NCBI GenBank assembly: GCA_005881055.1
Contig: VBHW01000030.1
Span: forward strand, 1-7,288
Origin: Chloroflexota bacterium
GTDB lineage: Bacteria > Chloroflexota > Limnocylindria > Limnocylindrales > CSP1-4
Reading direction: 5' to 3'
DNA length: 7,288 bases
The notes under the pieces are model-generated. The model had not been told where the DNA came from, did no database searches, and saw only the letters and a list, made by a program, of their open reading frames with translations. Below are positions 1 through 6,425 of the stretch, in pieces. Position numbers and translations under genes: made by a program. The stretch's first letter is position 1. Each line of letters begins with the position of its first letter.

Positions 1-1849
1 GCGCGGTTCCCGGCGGTCGGCCCCGGCGCTTCGGGGCGTCTGCGCTCGACTCGACCGGCGCCTCCGTACCCGTCCCGGCGGCCGCCGCGCTGGATCCTGC
101 GTCGCCACCGGTCGTCCGCGTGGTCCTCCGCCGGGTCGCCGGCTTGGCATCGGGCGTCGGCGCGGCGGTCTTGCCGGCGGTCACTCCGGCCGGTGCCGCC
201 GAGGCACGTGGACGACCGCGCCGAGGGGCGACCGCGGCAGCCTCGGCCTCACCGGCTGCTCCGGCGCCGGCGTCGCCAGCGTCAGCGGCCCGCCCGCCGC
301 CTCCACCGGCGGCCCGGACCGGCCGGGACCGAGGACGCTCGTCCGACGGCGCGCCCCCGCCCGACTTCGCTGCGAGCTGCGCACGGAGCATCGCCTCGAG
401 CTCCGGCGGGACCTCGCTCCATTGCTCCCCCGGCCGGGGGCCAGCGCCCGGACCGCGTTCCTGGCGCGGAGGACGATCGCCGCCACGACCGTAGCGATCG
501 TCGCGTCGGCCGGCGTCCCGACCCCCGCGCGGCGCGCCCCGCCCGCTCACATCCGGATAGCGGTTGATGCCTCCACCGCCGCCACCCCCACCCCTGCCGA
601 ACCGCTCGCGATCCACGGCCGCCGAGTAGCCGCTCCGGGCTCCCCGGCCGCCGCGCTGTGCACCCGCGCTCCGACCGCGGGACAGCCCGTGGCGCTCGGC
701 GATGAGGTACTCGGGGATCGCCGGCTCGTCGTCGAACTCCTCGTCCGCCGGGAGCGGCCCGAGGTCCGTCGGCGTCCGGGTCGGTTCCCTCGGCACGCCG
801 ATCTGGGCGTCCCAGACCGAACCGAAGGCCGCGGCGCGCGGTGCCCGGCGTGCCGGTGCCCGCTCCTCCTCGTCGACGACGTCGCGATCGAGCTCCCCCG
901 CGTCGCCCGCCTCGCCACCTGCGTCGCCCACGGCCACCGCCTCGTCAGGGCGACCTCGGCCGCGGCCCCGGCCGCGTCCGCCCCGGCGCCGCCGGCGCCG
1001 GCGGCCCTCGCCGTCCTCGCCGATGGCGCCACCGGTCTCCACGACGCGCTCCTCGTCCTCGACCTCCTCGGAGCCCGCGTCCGCGCCGACGTCCGACACG
1101 GCCCCGACGGGACGCGCCCTGGAGAGGCGCTCACCGGGGAGGACCGTCAGCGGAGCACCGGCCGCATCCGTCTCGCCCGCGGCAACCCGGCCACGACCGC
1201 GTCGGGCGCGGCCGTCCGCGGCGGCGACCGGCTCGGCCTCGCCGGCCCGGCCGCGTCCGCGACCCGTGCGGCCGCGACCCCGCCCGGAGCCCTCGGTCTG
1301 CTTGTCTGGCACCTCGGTCATGGAGAGGTCCATCTCGTCGCCGGCGACCCGCCGACCCGACCGTGAGGAGCCCTTCTCGACGCGGGCGATCTGCGTGATG
1401 TCCGTGAAGATGTCCGCGACGTCGATGAGGTCCGACGACGTGTTGCCACGGAAGCTGATGACCTCGACCCGCACGCCCATCTCCTGGACGGCCCGGATCG
1501 CCGGCGCGAAGTCGCCGTCCCCGGACACGACGATCGCGACGTCGAGGTTCCGGGCGGTCTTCATGAGGTCGACGACGAGCTCGATGTCGAGGTTGGCCTT
1601 GACCTTGCCGTCGCCGTACTTGCGGATGTCCTTGCTCACCACGCGATAGCCGTGGCGGCTGAGGAACGAATGGAAGTTGCGCTGGTTCTCGTTCTCGGGA
1701 TCCAGGCCCGTGTACGCGTATGCGCGCACGAAGTCGCGGCCAGAGACGGCCGACTTGAGGAGCGTGACGTAATCGATGTCCACGCCGGCGGCCTTGGCCG
1801 CATAGAAGATGTTCGCCACGTCCACGAAGACGGCGACATTCTTGCCCAC
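1..1849 (-). CDS. NYN-domain (LabA/DUF88-type) putative RNase with long RG-rich, AT-hook-like tail; C-terminus outside window
   Basis: This frame stays open for 616 codons from a GTG at 1849 to the window edge, so the C-terminus is missing. The GTG is chosen because an AAGGAG ribosome site (1860-1855) lies 5 bases upstream and the first beta-strand of the fold begins at once. Residues 1-160 are a NYN/PIN-like domain: FVDVANIFY with D10 and N13, NLDIELVVDLM with D88 and D94, and SGDGDF with D111 and D113. These are the acidic residues that bind metal in LabA/DUF88 proteins, so RNA cleavage is likely but inferred. The rest is a low-complexity tail: RGRGR repeats near 190-201 and 217-221, seven consecutive Arg at 283-289 followed by GGRGRGRGRGRP, acidic blocks near 261-272 and 369-375, eight Gly at 420-427, and GRP motifs at 299-301, 545-547 and 610-612. 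Ordinary-looking islands lie at 342-353, 371-386 and 477-495. It is probably co-transcribed with the GNAT gene upstream. Confidence 0.85.
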   Translation of the reverse strand, partial: MGKNVAVFVDVANIFYAAKAAGVDIDYVTLLKSAVSGRDFVRAYAYTGLDPENENQRNFHSFLSRHGYRVVSKDIRKYGDGKVKANLDIELVVDLMKTARNLDVAIVVSGDGDFAPAIRAVQEMGVRVEVISFRGNTSSDLIDVADIFTDITQIARVEKGSSRSGRRVAGDEMDLSMTEVPDKQTEGSGRGRGRTGRGRGRAGEAEPVAAADGRARRGRGRVAAGETDAAGAPLTVLPGERLSRARPVGAVSDVGADAGSEEVEDEERVVETGGAIGEDGEGRRRRRRRGGRGRGRGRGRPDEAVAVGDAGGEAGDAGELDRDVVDEEERAPARRAPRAAAFGSVWDAQIGVPREPTRTPTDLGPLPADEEFDDEPAIPEYLIAERHGLSRGRSAGAQRGGRGARSGYSAAVDRERFGRGGGGGGGGINRYPDVSGRGAPRGGRDAGRRDDRYGRGGDRPPRQERGPGAGPRPGEQWSEVPPELEAMLRAQLAAKSGGGAPSDERPRSRPVRAAGGGGGRAADAGDAGAGAAGEAEAAAVAPRRGRPRASAAPAGVTAGKTAAPTPDAKPATRRRTTRTTGGDAGSSAAAAGTGTEAPVESSADAPKRRGRPPGTA

Positions 1850-1854
1850 GATGA

Positions 1855-1860
1855 CTCCTT
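1855..1860 (-). promoter_or_regulatory. Ribosome binding site fixing the GTG start of the NYN gene
   Basis: Read on the minus strand, AAGGAG lies 5 bases before GTG 1849-1847. It is the only good Shine-Dalgarno match near the start of the NYN domain. No ATG in this frame competes with it, because the catalytic FVDVAN strand follows within ten residues. Confidence 0.7.
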
Positions 1861-1869
1861 GATGTTGTT

Positions 1870-1902
1870 CCGCCTCCGGCGCGCTGCGCAGCTCGGCGGC
1901 GG
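1870..1902 (-). other. Imperfect intercistronic hairpin between GNAT and NYN genes
   Basis: Bases 1870-1878 pair with 1894-1902 (nine positions, one T/C mismatch). The 15-base loop contains the palindrome GCTGCGCAGC (1883-1892). It sits between the GNAT stop and the NYN ribosome site. No T-run follows, so it is not a classic terminator. It might tune relative expression or mRNA stability, but GC-rich DNA makes such stems common. Confidence 0.3.
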
Positions 1903-1908
1903 TGTGGG

Positions 1909-2373
1909 TCAGGTGCGACCCGCGGCGATCCTCGGCGCGGCAACGGACCTGGCGATGCGCGGACCTGTTTCGGTGAACCCCTGACGCTCCCAGCGGGTCC
2001 GCTCCGCTGGATCGTCCGGCCGGTCCGCCTCGACGACGGAACAGGCCTTGTTGTGCGCCGACCGGAGTAGCTCCTCCAGCAGCGCGTCCGTCACCCGATC
2101 GGCGTCGTGACGCGAGTCGACCACCAGCAGATCCACCGTCCCCACGAAGCCGCCGGCCCTGACGGAGGGCCGGAGCGCGAGGATCGCGCCGCCGACCACC
2201 TCCCGTCGCGCTTCCGCGACGAAGACGCTGGCCTGGGGCAGGTACACGAGCTGGCGTAACAGGTCCGCGGCGTCCATCGGGCTCGAACGATCCGCGGCGC
2301 GCGGGGAGACCTCGCACAGTGCCGCAAGGCGCTCGATGTCCGTGATACGGGCCACTCGGACCAGATATTCCAC
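1909..2373 (-). CDS. GNAT-fold acetyltransferase-like protein, degenerate acetyl-CoA loop
   Basis: The predicted protein is 154 residues, the usual size for a single-domain GNAT enzyme, which moves an acetyl group from acetyl-CoA to an amine. It begins VRVARITDIERLAAL (4-18), the typical first strand and helix. It then has FVAEARREVVGGAILAL (51-67) as strands 2-3, GTVDLLVVDSR (78-88) as strand 4, and a helix ALLEELLRSAHNKAC (97-111). It ends with WERQGFTETG (128-137), matching the usual Y/W-E-x-x-GF motif. The pyrophosphate loop normally reads Q/R-x-x-G-x-G/A; here it is R88-H-D-A-D-R93, with both small residues changed except A91. The substrate cannot be told, and it may be a non-catalytic relative. 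The GTG start has only a weak ribosome site (GAGG about 13 bases upstream), so the exact start is less sure. The NYN gene starts 59 bases after its stop. Confidence 0.75.
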   Translation of the reverse strand: MEYLVRVARITDIERLAALCEVSPRAADRSSPMDAADLLRQLVYLPQASVFVAEARREVVGGAILALRPSVRAGGFVGTVDLLVVDSRHDADRVTDALLEELLRSAHNKACSVVEADRPDDPAERTRWERQGFTETGPRIARSVAAPRIAAGRT

Positions 2374-2527
2374 GCCGAAGGTGCTACCTCATGTTGTCTG
2401 GCGGCCGCCGAGGACAGTTGGTCGCGGGATCAAGAGGATCGGGCGCCGGAGCGAGGGGTCGCACGGCCGCCGCGGCGGCTCCGGGTGGAGCCCGCTCGCG
2501 ATACGGCGGAACGCTCGCCGACCGGTG

Positions 2528-2555
2528 TTGCAATCGGCTGGCCGGTGGCTAATAT
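2528..2555 (+). promoter_or_regulatory. Candidate sigma70-type promoter for the Liv operon
   Basis: TTGCAA (2528-2533) and TAATAT (2550-2555) are separated by 16 bases, each matching four of six consensus positions. The second box sits in one of the few AT-rich patches of the window (CTAATATAC). Transcription starting near 2562 would leave a leader of about 230 bases before the ATG at 2791. No operator was recognised. Confidence 0.4.
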
Positions 2556-2749
2556 ACGGCATCGCTTCGGCGGCTACCTGCGCGCCGCCCGGGCTACGGT
2601 TATCCGCGACGCTGTTGTCACGCACCGCCGCCACTTTCCGATCATCGGTCCGAGCCCTACGGAGCGGCCTCCTCGGCACATGATGGCGAAGGGCGCCGAC
2701 AGCCGGCCGGGCCCGTTCCCGTGCGCGCGCGTCGATTGCCGACCGGCGC

Positions 2750-2766
2750 CGGCCGTTGACCGGCCG
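2750..2766 (+). other. Short stem-loop before the binding-protein ribosome site
   Basis: CGGCCG (2750-2755), loop TTGAC, CGGCCG (2761-2766) can form a 6-bp hairpin ten bases before the GAGGAGGAG ribosome site. CGGCCG is self-palindromic, so this is also a direct repeat and could equally be an operator or chance in GC-rich DNA. Confidence 0.2.
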
Positions 2767-2790
2767 TGTGGCATTGAGGAGGAGTCGTTC

Positions 2791-4086
2791 ATGAAGGTCA
2801 CCAAGCTCGGCGCGCTCGCCGTAGGTGCGGCCCTGGTGCTCAGCGCCTGCGGACCGGGGGCCACGACGGCCCCGGGCAGTGCCGGAGGCGGGGGGTCCAA
2901 GGGGACCCTGAAGATCGCCATCGATCTGCCGCTCCAGGGCAGTGACAAGCAGTCGTCCGACCCGATGATCAACGGCATCAAGCTGGCGGTGAAAGAGGCG
3001 TCCGCGGCGTCGACCGCCGGGACGGACTTCGGCGGCTATGCGCTGACCGTCGACCCGATCCTCGACGACGCTCTGAACGGGACCCACGACCCGCAGACGG
3101 GCGCGAAGAACATGCAGACCGCGGTCGCGGATCCGAACATCGTCGCGCTCATCGGCCCGCTCAACTCGAGCGTCGCCAAGGCCGAGATCCCGATCACGAA
3201 CGAGGCGGGGCTCCTGCAGTGCAGCCCGGCGAACACGAACGAGGGCCTCACGAAGCCCGAGTTCGGCGCGCTGGACATCCGCAAGGCCCACCCCGACAAG
3301 ATCAACTACGTCCGCGTCGTCACGACCGACGACAAGCAGGGCCCGGCGGCGGCACAGTTCATCATCCAGGTCCTCAAGAAGACGAAGGTCTACGTCATCG
3401 ACGATACCGAGACCTTCGGCAAGGGCATCGCCGACAACTTCGTCAAGGAGTTCCAGGCCGAGGGCGGCACGGTCGTCGCCCGCGACGGCGCGCCGAAGAC
3501 GACGAGCGACTACACGCCGCTCCTGACGGCCGCCAAGGCCAAGGGCCCCGAGGCGGTCTACTTCGGCGGCGTCACCGGGACCGGCGGCGGGATCATCCGC
3601 AAGCAGATGGCCCAGGTCGGCATGGGCGACATCCCGTATGTCGGACCCGACGGCATCCAGGACGGCACGGTCGAGACGAGCGGGACGTTCCTCAACATCG
3701 CCGGCGCAGCGGCGAAGGGCTCATACAGCTCCCTCGCGGCGATCGGCGACTTCCCGGCCAAGAAGGACTTCGACGCGAAGTACACGGCCGAATACAACCT
3801 CGCCCCGACGGGTTACAGCGCGACCGGCTACGCCTGCGCGCAGGTTGTCCTCGCCGCGCTGAAGGCGGTGCTCAAGACCGCCCCGTCCGACATGGCGGCG
3901 CTCCGCGAGGCGGTCCGCGCGTCAGCGGTCAACCCGGCCACGAACTACGACACGATCCTCGGCACGATCCACTTCGATGCGAACGGGGACACGAGCCAGC
4001 TCATCGTGTCGTTCTACAAGGCCCCGGACCCGCTCAAGGGTGACTGGGTCTTCGACAGCCAGGTCGACTTCGGCGCCAAGAAGTAA
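2791..4086 (+). CDS. Branched-chain amino acid-type ABC transporter substrate-binding lipoprotein (LivJ-like)
   Basis: This 431-residue protein is the extracellular ligand receptor of a HAAT-family importer. The start at ATG 2791 is set by GAGGAGGAG (2776-2784) six bases upstream and by a complete lipoprotein signal: basic MKVTK, a hydrophobic stretch 6-17, and lipobox LSAC with the lipidated cysteine at residue 20. A flexible Gly/Ser/Pro/Thr linker (21-38) follows. The Peripla_BP_6 fold begins at TLKIAIDLPLQG (39-50). IGPLNSS (121-127) and the LLQCSPANT segment around C144 correspond to the ligand-contacting strand-loop of lobe 1. TFGKGIADNF starts the second lobe, and DYTPLLTAAKAKGPEAVYFGG is the typical inter-lobe region. 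Two further cysteines (144 and 349) are too far apart in type to equate with the LivJ disulfide. The ligand may be a branched-chain amino acid, another amino acid, an amide or urea; sequence alone does not decide. Confidence 0.93.
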   Translation: MKVTKLGALAVGAALVLSACGPGATTAPGSAGGGGSKGTLKIAIDLPLQGSDKQSSDPMINGIKLAVKEASAASTAGTDFGGYALTVDPILDDALNGTHDPQTGAKNMQTAVADPNIVALIGPLNSSVAKAEIPITNEAGLLQCSPANTNEGLTKPEFGALDIRKAHPDKINYVRVVTTDDKQGPAAAQFIIQVLKKTKVYVIDDTETFGKGIADNFVKEFQAEGGTVVARDGAPKTTSDYTPLLTAAKAKGPEAVYFGGVTGTGGGIIRKQMAQVGMGDIPYVGPDGIQDGTVETSGTFLNIAGAAAKGSYSSLAAIGDFPAKKDFDAKYTAEYNLAPTGYSATGYACAQVVLAALKAVLKTAPSDMAALREAVRASAVNPATNYDTILGTIHFDANGDTSQLIVSFYKAPDPLKGDWVFDSQVDFGAKK

Positions 4087-4112
4087 CCCAGGGGAGTAAC
4101 CGGATATCGATA

Positions 4113-4148
4113 CGGGGGCCGGCCGGCCGAGCGGCCGGCCGGCCCCCG
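4113..4148 (+). other. Perfect 16-bp GC hairpin between binding-protein and permease genes
   Basis: CGGGGGCCGGCCGGCC (4113-4128), loop GAGC, then its exact reverse complement (4133-4148). All 16 pairs are G-C. No T-run follows (GATCAACTGACT), so it is not a standard intrinsic terminator. It starts 27 bases after the binding-protein stop and ends 34 bases before the permease ATG. In Liv-type and maltose-type operons, stems here often protect the upstream message or partly stop transcription, so that the binding protein is made in excess. That role is inferred here. Confidence 0.7.
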
Positions 4149-4182
4149 ATCAACTGACTACTGCGCGAGGCCGAGCAGCCAG

Positions 4183-5223
4183 ATGACGACCCCGACCGCC
4201 GCAGCGAGTCCCCGCGTCGCCGGCCCGATCCGACTCGGCCGGAACGCTCGCATTGCCGTTGCGAGCGTCGTCTTCCTCGCGGTGTTCTACGCGTTCATCG
4301 GCCCACAGCAGTTCGCGAACGCGCTGACGCTGGGCGCGATCTACGCCCTCATCGCCCTGGGCTACACGATGGTCTACGGGATCATCGAGCTCATCAACTT
4401 CGCCCATGGCGACGTCTTCATGACCGGCAGCTTCGTCTCGATGACGCTCCTGACGCGGATCATCCTGCCGGTCACCGGCCTCACGGCGCCAATCCGGGAC
4501 ATCGTCCCGCTCCTGCTCGTCCTCCTGCTCGTGTTCGCACTCACGATGCCGATCATGGGCCTCATCGGCGTCACGATCGAGCGGTTCGCCTACCGCCCGC
4601 TCCGCAACGCCCCGCGCGTGGCGCCCCTCATCACGGCGATCGGCGTGTCCTTCATCCTCCAGAACCTCGCACTCATCATCTTCGGCCCGGCGTCCGTCAA
4701 CACACCCCAGCTCATCGCGCCCGAGCTGAGCGTCAACATCGCCGACGCAACGGTGCCGTACATCAACATCTTCATCTTCGTGCTGGCGATCTTCCTCATG
4801 GTCGCGCTCAACCAGTTCGTCGGACGGACGCGACTCGGTCGCGCGATGCGCTCAACTGCCCAGGATCGCGAGGCCGCCCAGCTCATGGGCGTCGACCTCA
4901 ACCTGACGATCGCGATCACGTTCTTCATCGGGTCGGCGCTCGCCGGTGCGGCGGGGGTGGTGTGGGGCCTCTACCTCGGCAGCGTGAAATGGGACCTCGG
5001 CTTCAACGGCGGGCTGAAGGCCTTCACGGCGGCCGTCCTGGGCGGTATCGGCAACACGACCGGCGCCACGCTCGGCGGATTCGTCATCGGCTTCATCGAG
5101 GTCGGCGCGGCGTCGAAGGGCTTCTCGCGCTGGTCCGAGGCCATCGTCTTCGCGGCCCTCATCATCGTCCTCGTGTTCCGCCCGGCCGGCATCCTCGGCC
5201 AGCAGCTGGGAGAGCGAGCATGA
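4183..5223 (+). CDS. livH: Branched-chain amino acid-type ABC transporter permease, LivH family
   Basis: This 346-residue integral membrane protein forms one half of the translocation channel with the LivM-like product downstream. After a roughly 20-residue cytoplasmic N-terminus, about eight hydrophobic segments are visible (near 22-40, 46-68, 108-131, 147-167, 193-213, 242-268, 282-310, 318-338). Family hallmarks are TLGAIYALIALGYTMVYGII followed by INFAHGD (71-77), AYRPLRNAPRVAPLI (136-150), the cytoplasmic EAA-type coupling loop AQDREAAQLMGVDLN (226-240) that docks on the ATPase, FTAAVLGGIGN (281-291) and the C-terminal FRPAGILG (332-339). The ATG at 4183 is the only reasonable start, though its ribosome site is weak (GAGG about 12 bases away). 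The stop overlaps the next start as ATGA. Length is somewhat above the roughly 300 residues usual for LivH, mostly because of the N-terminus. Confidence 0.93.
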   Translation: MTTPTAAASPRVAGPIRLGRNARIAVASVVFLAVFYAFIGPQQFANALTLGAIYALIALGYTMVYGIIELINFAHGDVFMTGSFVSMTLLTRIILPVTGLTAPIRDIVPLLLVLLLVFALTMPIMGLIGVTIERFAYRPLRNAPRVAPLITAIGVSFILQNLALIIFGPASVNTPQLIAPELSVNIADATVPYINIFIFVLAIFLMVALNQFVGRTRLGRAMRSTAQDREAAQLMGVDLNLTIAITFFIGSALAGAAGVVWGLYLGSVKWDLGFNGGLKAFTAAVLGGIGNTTGATLGGFVIGFIEVGAASKGFSRWSEAIVFAALIIVLVFRPAGILGQQLGERA

Positions 5224-6425
5224 CGGCGACGGCCCGCGGACGATCCCCCAATCCGATCCGGCGGGGCTGGTCGCGGATCAGCGAGCTCGCGGCCGCGCAT
5301 CACTCGGTCTCGATCATCGTCGGCATGGCGATCGTGGGCGCGCTCCTGCCCATCCTGGCCCGGGTGCCGCCCTTCAACCAGTTCCAGCCGTTCAATGCCT
5401 GGCTCGATGGGTTCTCGAACGCCGGCACGTTCGTCCTTCTGGCGGTCGGCCTGAACATCGTCGTCGGACTGGCCGGCCTGCTCGACCTGGGCTACGCGGC
5501 GTTCTTCGCGTTCGGTGCCTATGCCTATGCGTTCGGCGCCTCGCCGTTCAGCGGCAACGACTTCCCGTTCCTGCCGATGCTTCTCGTCGGCGCCGTCGTC
5601 GCGGCGACCTTCGGCGTGCTCCTCGGCGCCCCGACGCTCCGGCTGCGCGGCGACTACCTCGCGATCGTCACACTCGGATTCGGCGAGATCGTGCCGATCG
5701 TCTTCCTCAACGCGGAGCCGTACACGAACGGGACGAACGGGATCGGGGGCGTCTACAAGCCGGCGCTCCCGTGGAGCCCGCCCTTCGACGTCGTCCAGTT
5801 CACGCTGCTGAACCCATGGCCGTTCTACGTGCTCGTCCTGTTGATCGTGACCTTCACGCTCATCTTCAGCTACCGGCTCCAGGATTCGCGGCTCGGTCGA
5901 GCGTGGATGGCGATCCGCGAGGACGAGCTCGCCGCAGCCGCCAACGGGATCAACACCGTCACCACGAAGCTCCTCGCCTTCGCCCTGGGCGCCTCCACGG
6001 CGGGGCTGGCCGGAGTCTTCAACGCGTCGAAGCTCACGGTGGTGAGCCCCGACCAGTTCTACTTCCAGGTGTCGTTCACCGTACTGACGATGATCGTCCT
6101 CGGAGGCCAGGGCAACATCTGGGGCGTGGCGTTGGGGGCGTTCGTCATCTCGACGCTCCAGCAGACGTTCCTCAAGACACTCAACCAGTTCTTCCAGGCG
6201 ATCAACTTCCCGGCCCTCCACCTGGGCCCGGTGACGGTCGACCTCCAGCACGTGAACTTCACGGAGTACCAGTTCCTCCTGTTCGGCATCGCGCTCGTGC
6301 TCATGATGCTGCTGAGACCCGAGGGCCTGTTCCCGAGCGGCCGGAGGCGACGCGAACTGCACACCGCGGACGAAGGACCGGAGCCGAGCCCGACCGGCCT
6401 CGACGCATCGGGTGAGCTCGCATGA
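5220..6425 (+). CDS. livM: Branched-chain amino acid-type ABC transporter permease, LivM family
   Basis: This 401-residue membrane protein is the second channel subunit. A basic, proline-containing N-terminus (1-28) precedes the first hydrophobic helix (29-48). LivM hallmarks are LNIVVGLAGLLDLGYAAFFAFGAY (78-101, listed here as a position marker with N79, G83 and D89 characteristic), TLRLRGDYLAIVTLGFGEI (139-157), GTNGIGG (171-177), the EAA-type coupling loop IREDELAAAANGIN (232-245), and VLGGQGNIWG followed by the terminal LRPEGLFP (365-372). A short Arg-rich, charged tail (373-401) ends the protein. GGGAG (5208-5212) lies 7 bases before the ATG, which overlaps the LivH stop as ATGA. Its own stop overlaps the ATPase start the same way, so the three genes are probably translationally coupled. 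Nothing in the sequence looks broken. Confidence 0.93.
   Translation: MTATARGRSPNPIRRGWSRISELAAAHHSVSIIVGMAIVGALLPILARVPPFNQFQPFNAWLDGFSNAGTFVLLAVGLNIVVGLAGLLDLGYAAFFAFGAYAYAFGASPFSGNDFPFLPMLLVGAVVAATFGVLLGAPTLRLRGDYLAIVTLGFGEIVPIVFLNAEPYTNGTNGIGGVYKPALPWSPPFDVVQFTLLNPWPFYVLVLLIVTFTLIFSYRLQDSRLGRAWMAIREDELAAAANGINTVTTKLLAFALGASTAGLAGVFNASKLTVVSPDQFYFQVSFTVLTMIVLGGQGNIWGVALGAFVISTLQQTFLKTLNQFFQAINFPALHLGPVTVDLQHVNFTEYQFLLFGIALVLMMLLRPEGLFPSGRRRRELHTADEGPEPSPTGLDASGELA
6411..6425 (+). promoter_or_regulatory. Ribosome site and ATGA coupling junction for the ATPase gene
   Basis: GGTGAG (6411-6416), lying inside the end of the LivM gene, is 5 bases before ATG 6422. The ATG shares its TG with the LivM TGA stop (6423-6425). 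This spacing supports the chosen start and implies reinitiation by the same ribosomes. Confidence 0.6.

Larger units (their letters stand above)
2374..2790. other. Divergent intergenic region / leader of the Liv operon
   Basis: These 417 bases separate the minus-strand GNAT gene from the plus-strand binding-protein gene. A frame in phase with the binding protein is open upstream from 2485, but it would put about 100 non-family residues before a perfect lipoprotein signal peptide, so I read the stretch as noncoding. Visible contents are a GC palindrome GCCGCCGCGGCGGC (2466-2479), an AT-rich island with a promoter-like pair (2528-2555), and a CGGCCG-TTGAC-CGGCCG stem-loop just before the ribosome site. 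I could not identify a convincing promoter for the leftward genes. Confidence 0.6.

Noticed and set aside
422..1649. Several long plus-strand open frames opposite the NYN gene tail
   Set aside because: Their composition is only what repeated Arg/Gly codons give when read backwards. They have no domain or good ribosome site, and the minus-strand frame continues directly from a recognisable NYN domain.
1131..1943. Minus-strand open frame of 270 codons overlapping the NYN and GNAT genes
   Set aside because: It is out of phase with both recognised domains, spans their junction, and has the Arg-rich composition of an off-frame reading.
2466..2479. 14-base perfect palindrome GCCGCCGCGGCGGC as a possible operator
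   Set aside because: It is made only of G and C in a two-letter pattern that occurs often by chance in DNA of this composition, and it is not positioned against the promoter candidate.
2485..2790. Upstream in-phase extension of the binding-protein frame (about 100 more residues)
   Set aside because: The ATG at 2791 has a strong ribosome site and starts a complete lipoprotein signal peptide. An extension would bury that signal inside the protein and is unlike the family.
2389..3291. Minus-strand open frame of 300 codons opposite the binding-protein gene and leader
   Set aside because: It overlaps a clear substrate-binding lipoprotein gene and shows no domain, signal or ribosome site.
4971..6362. 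Long open frame (463 codons) antisense to the two permease genes
   Set aside because: It is rich in Arg, Glu, Asp, His and Gln with no recognisable domain, as expected opposite G/C-ending codons of hydrophobic genes. The forward permease frames are clearly real.
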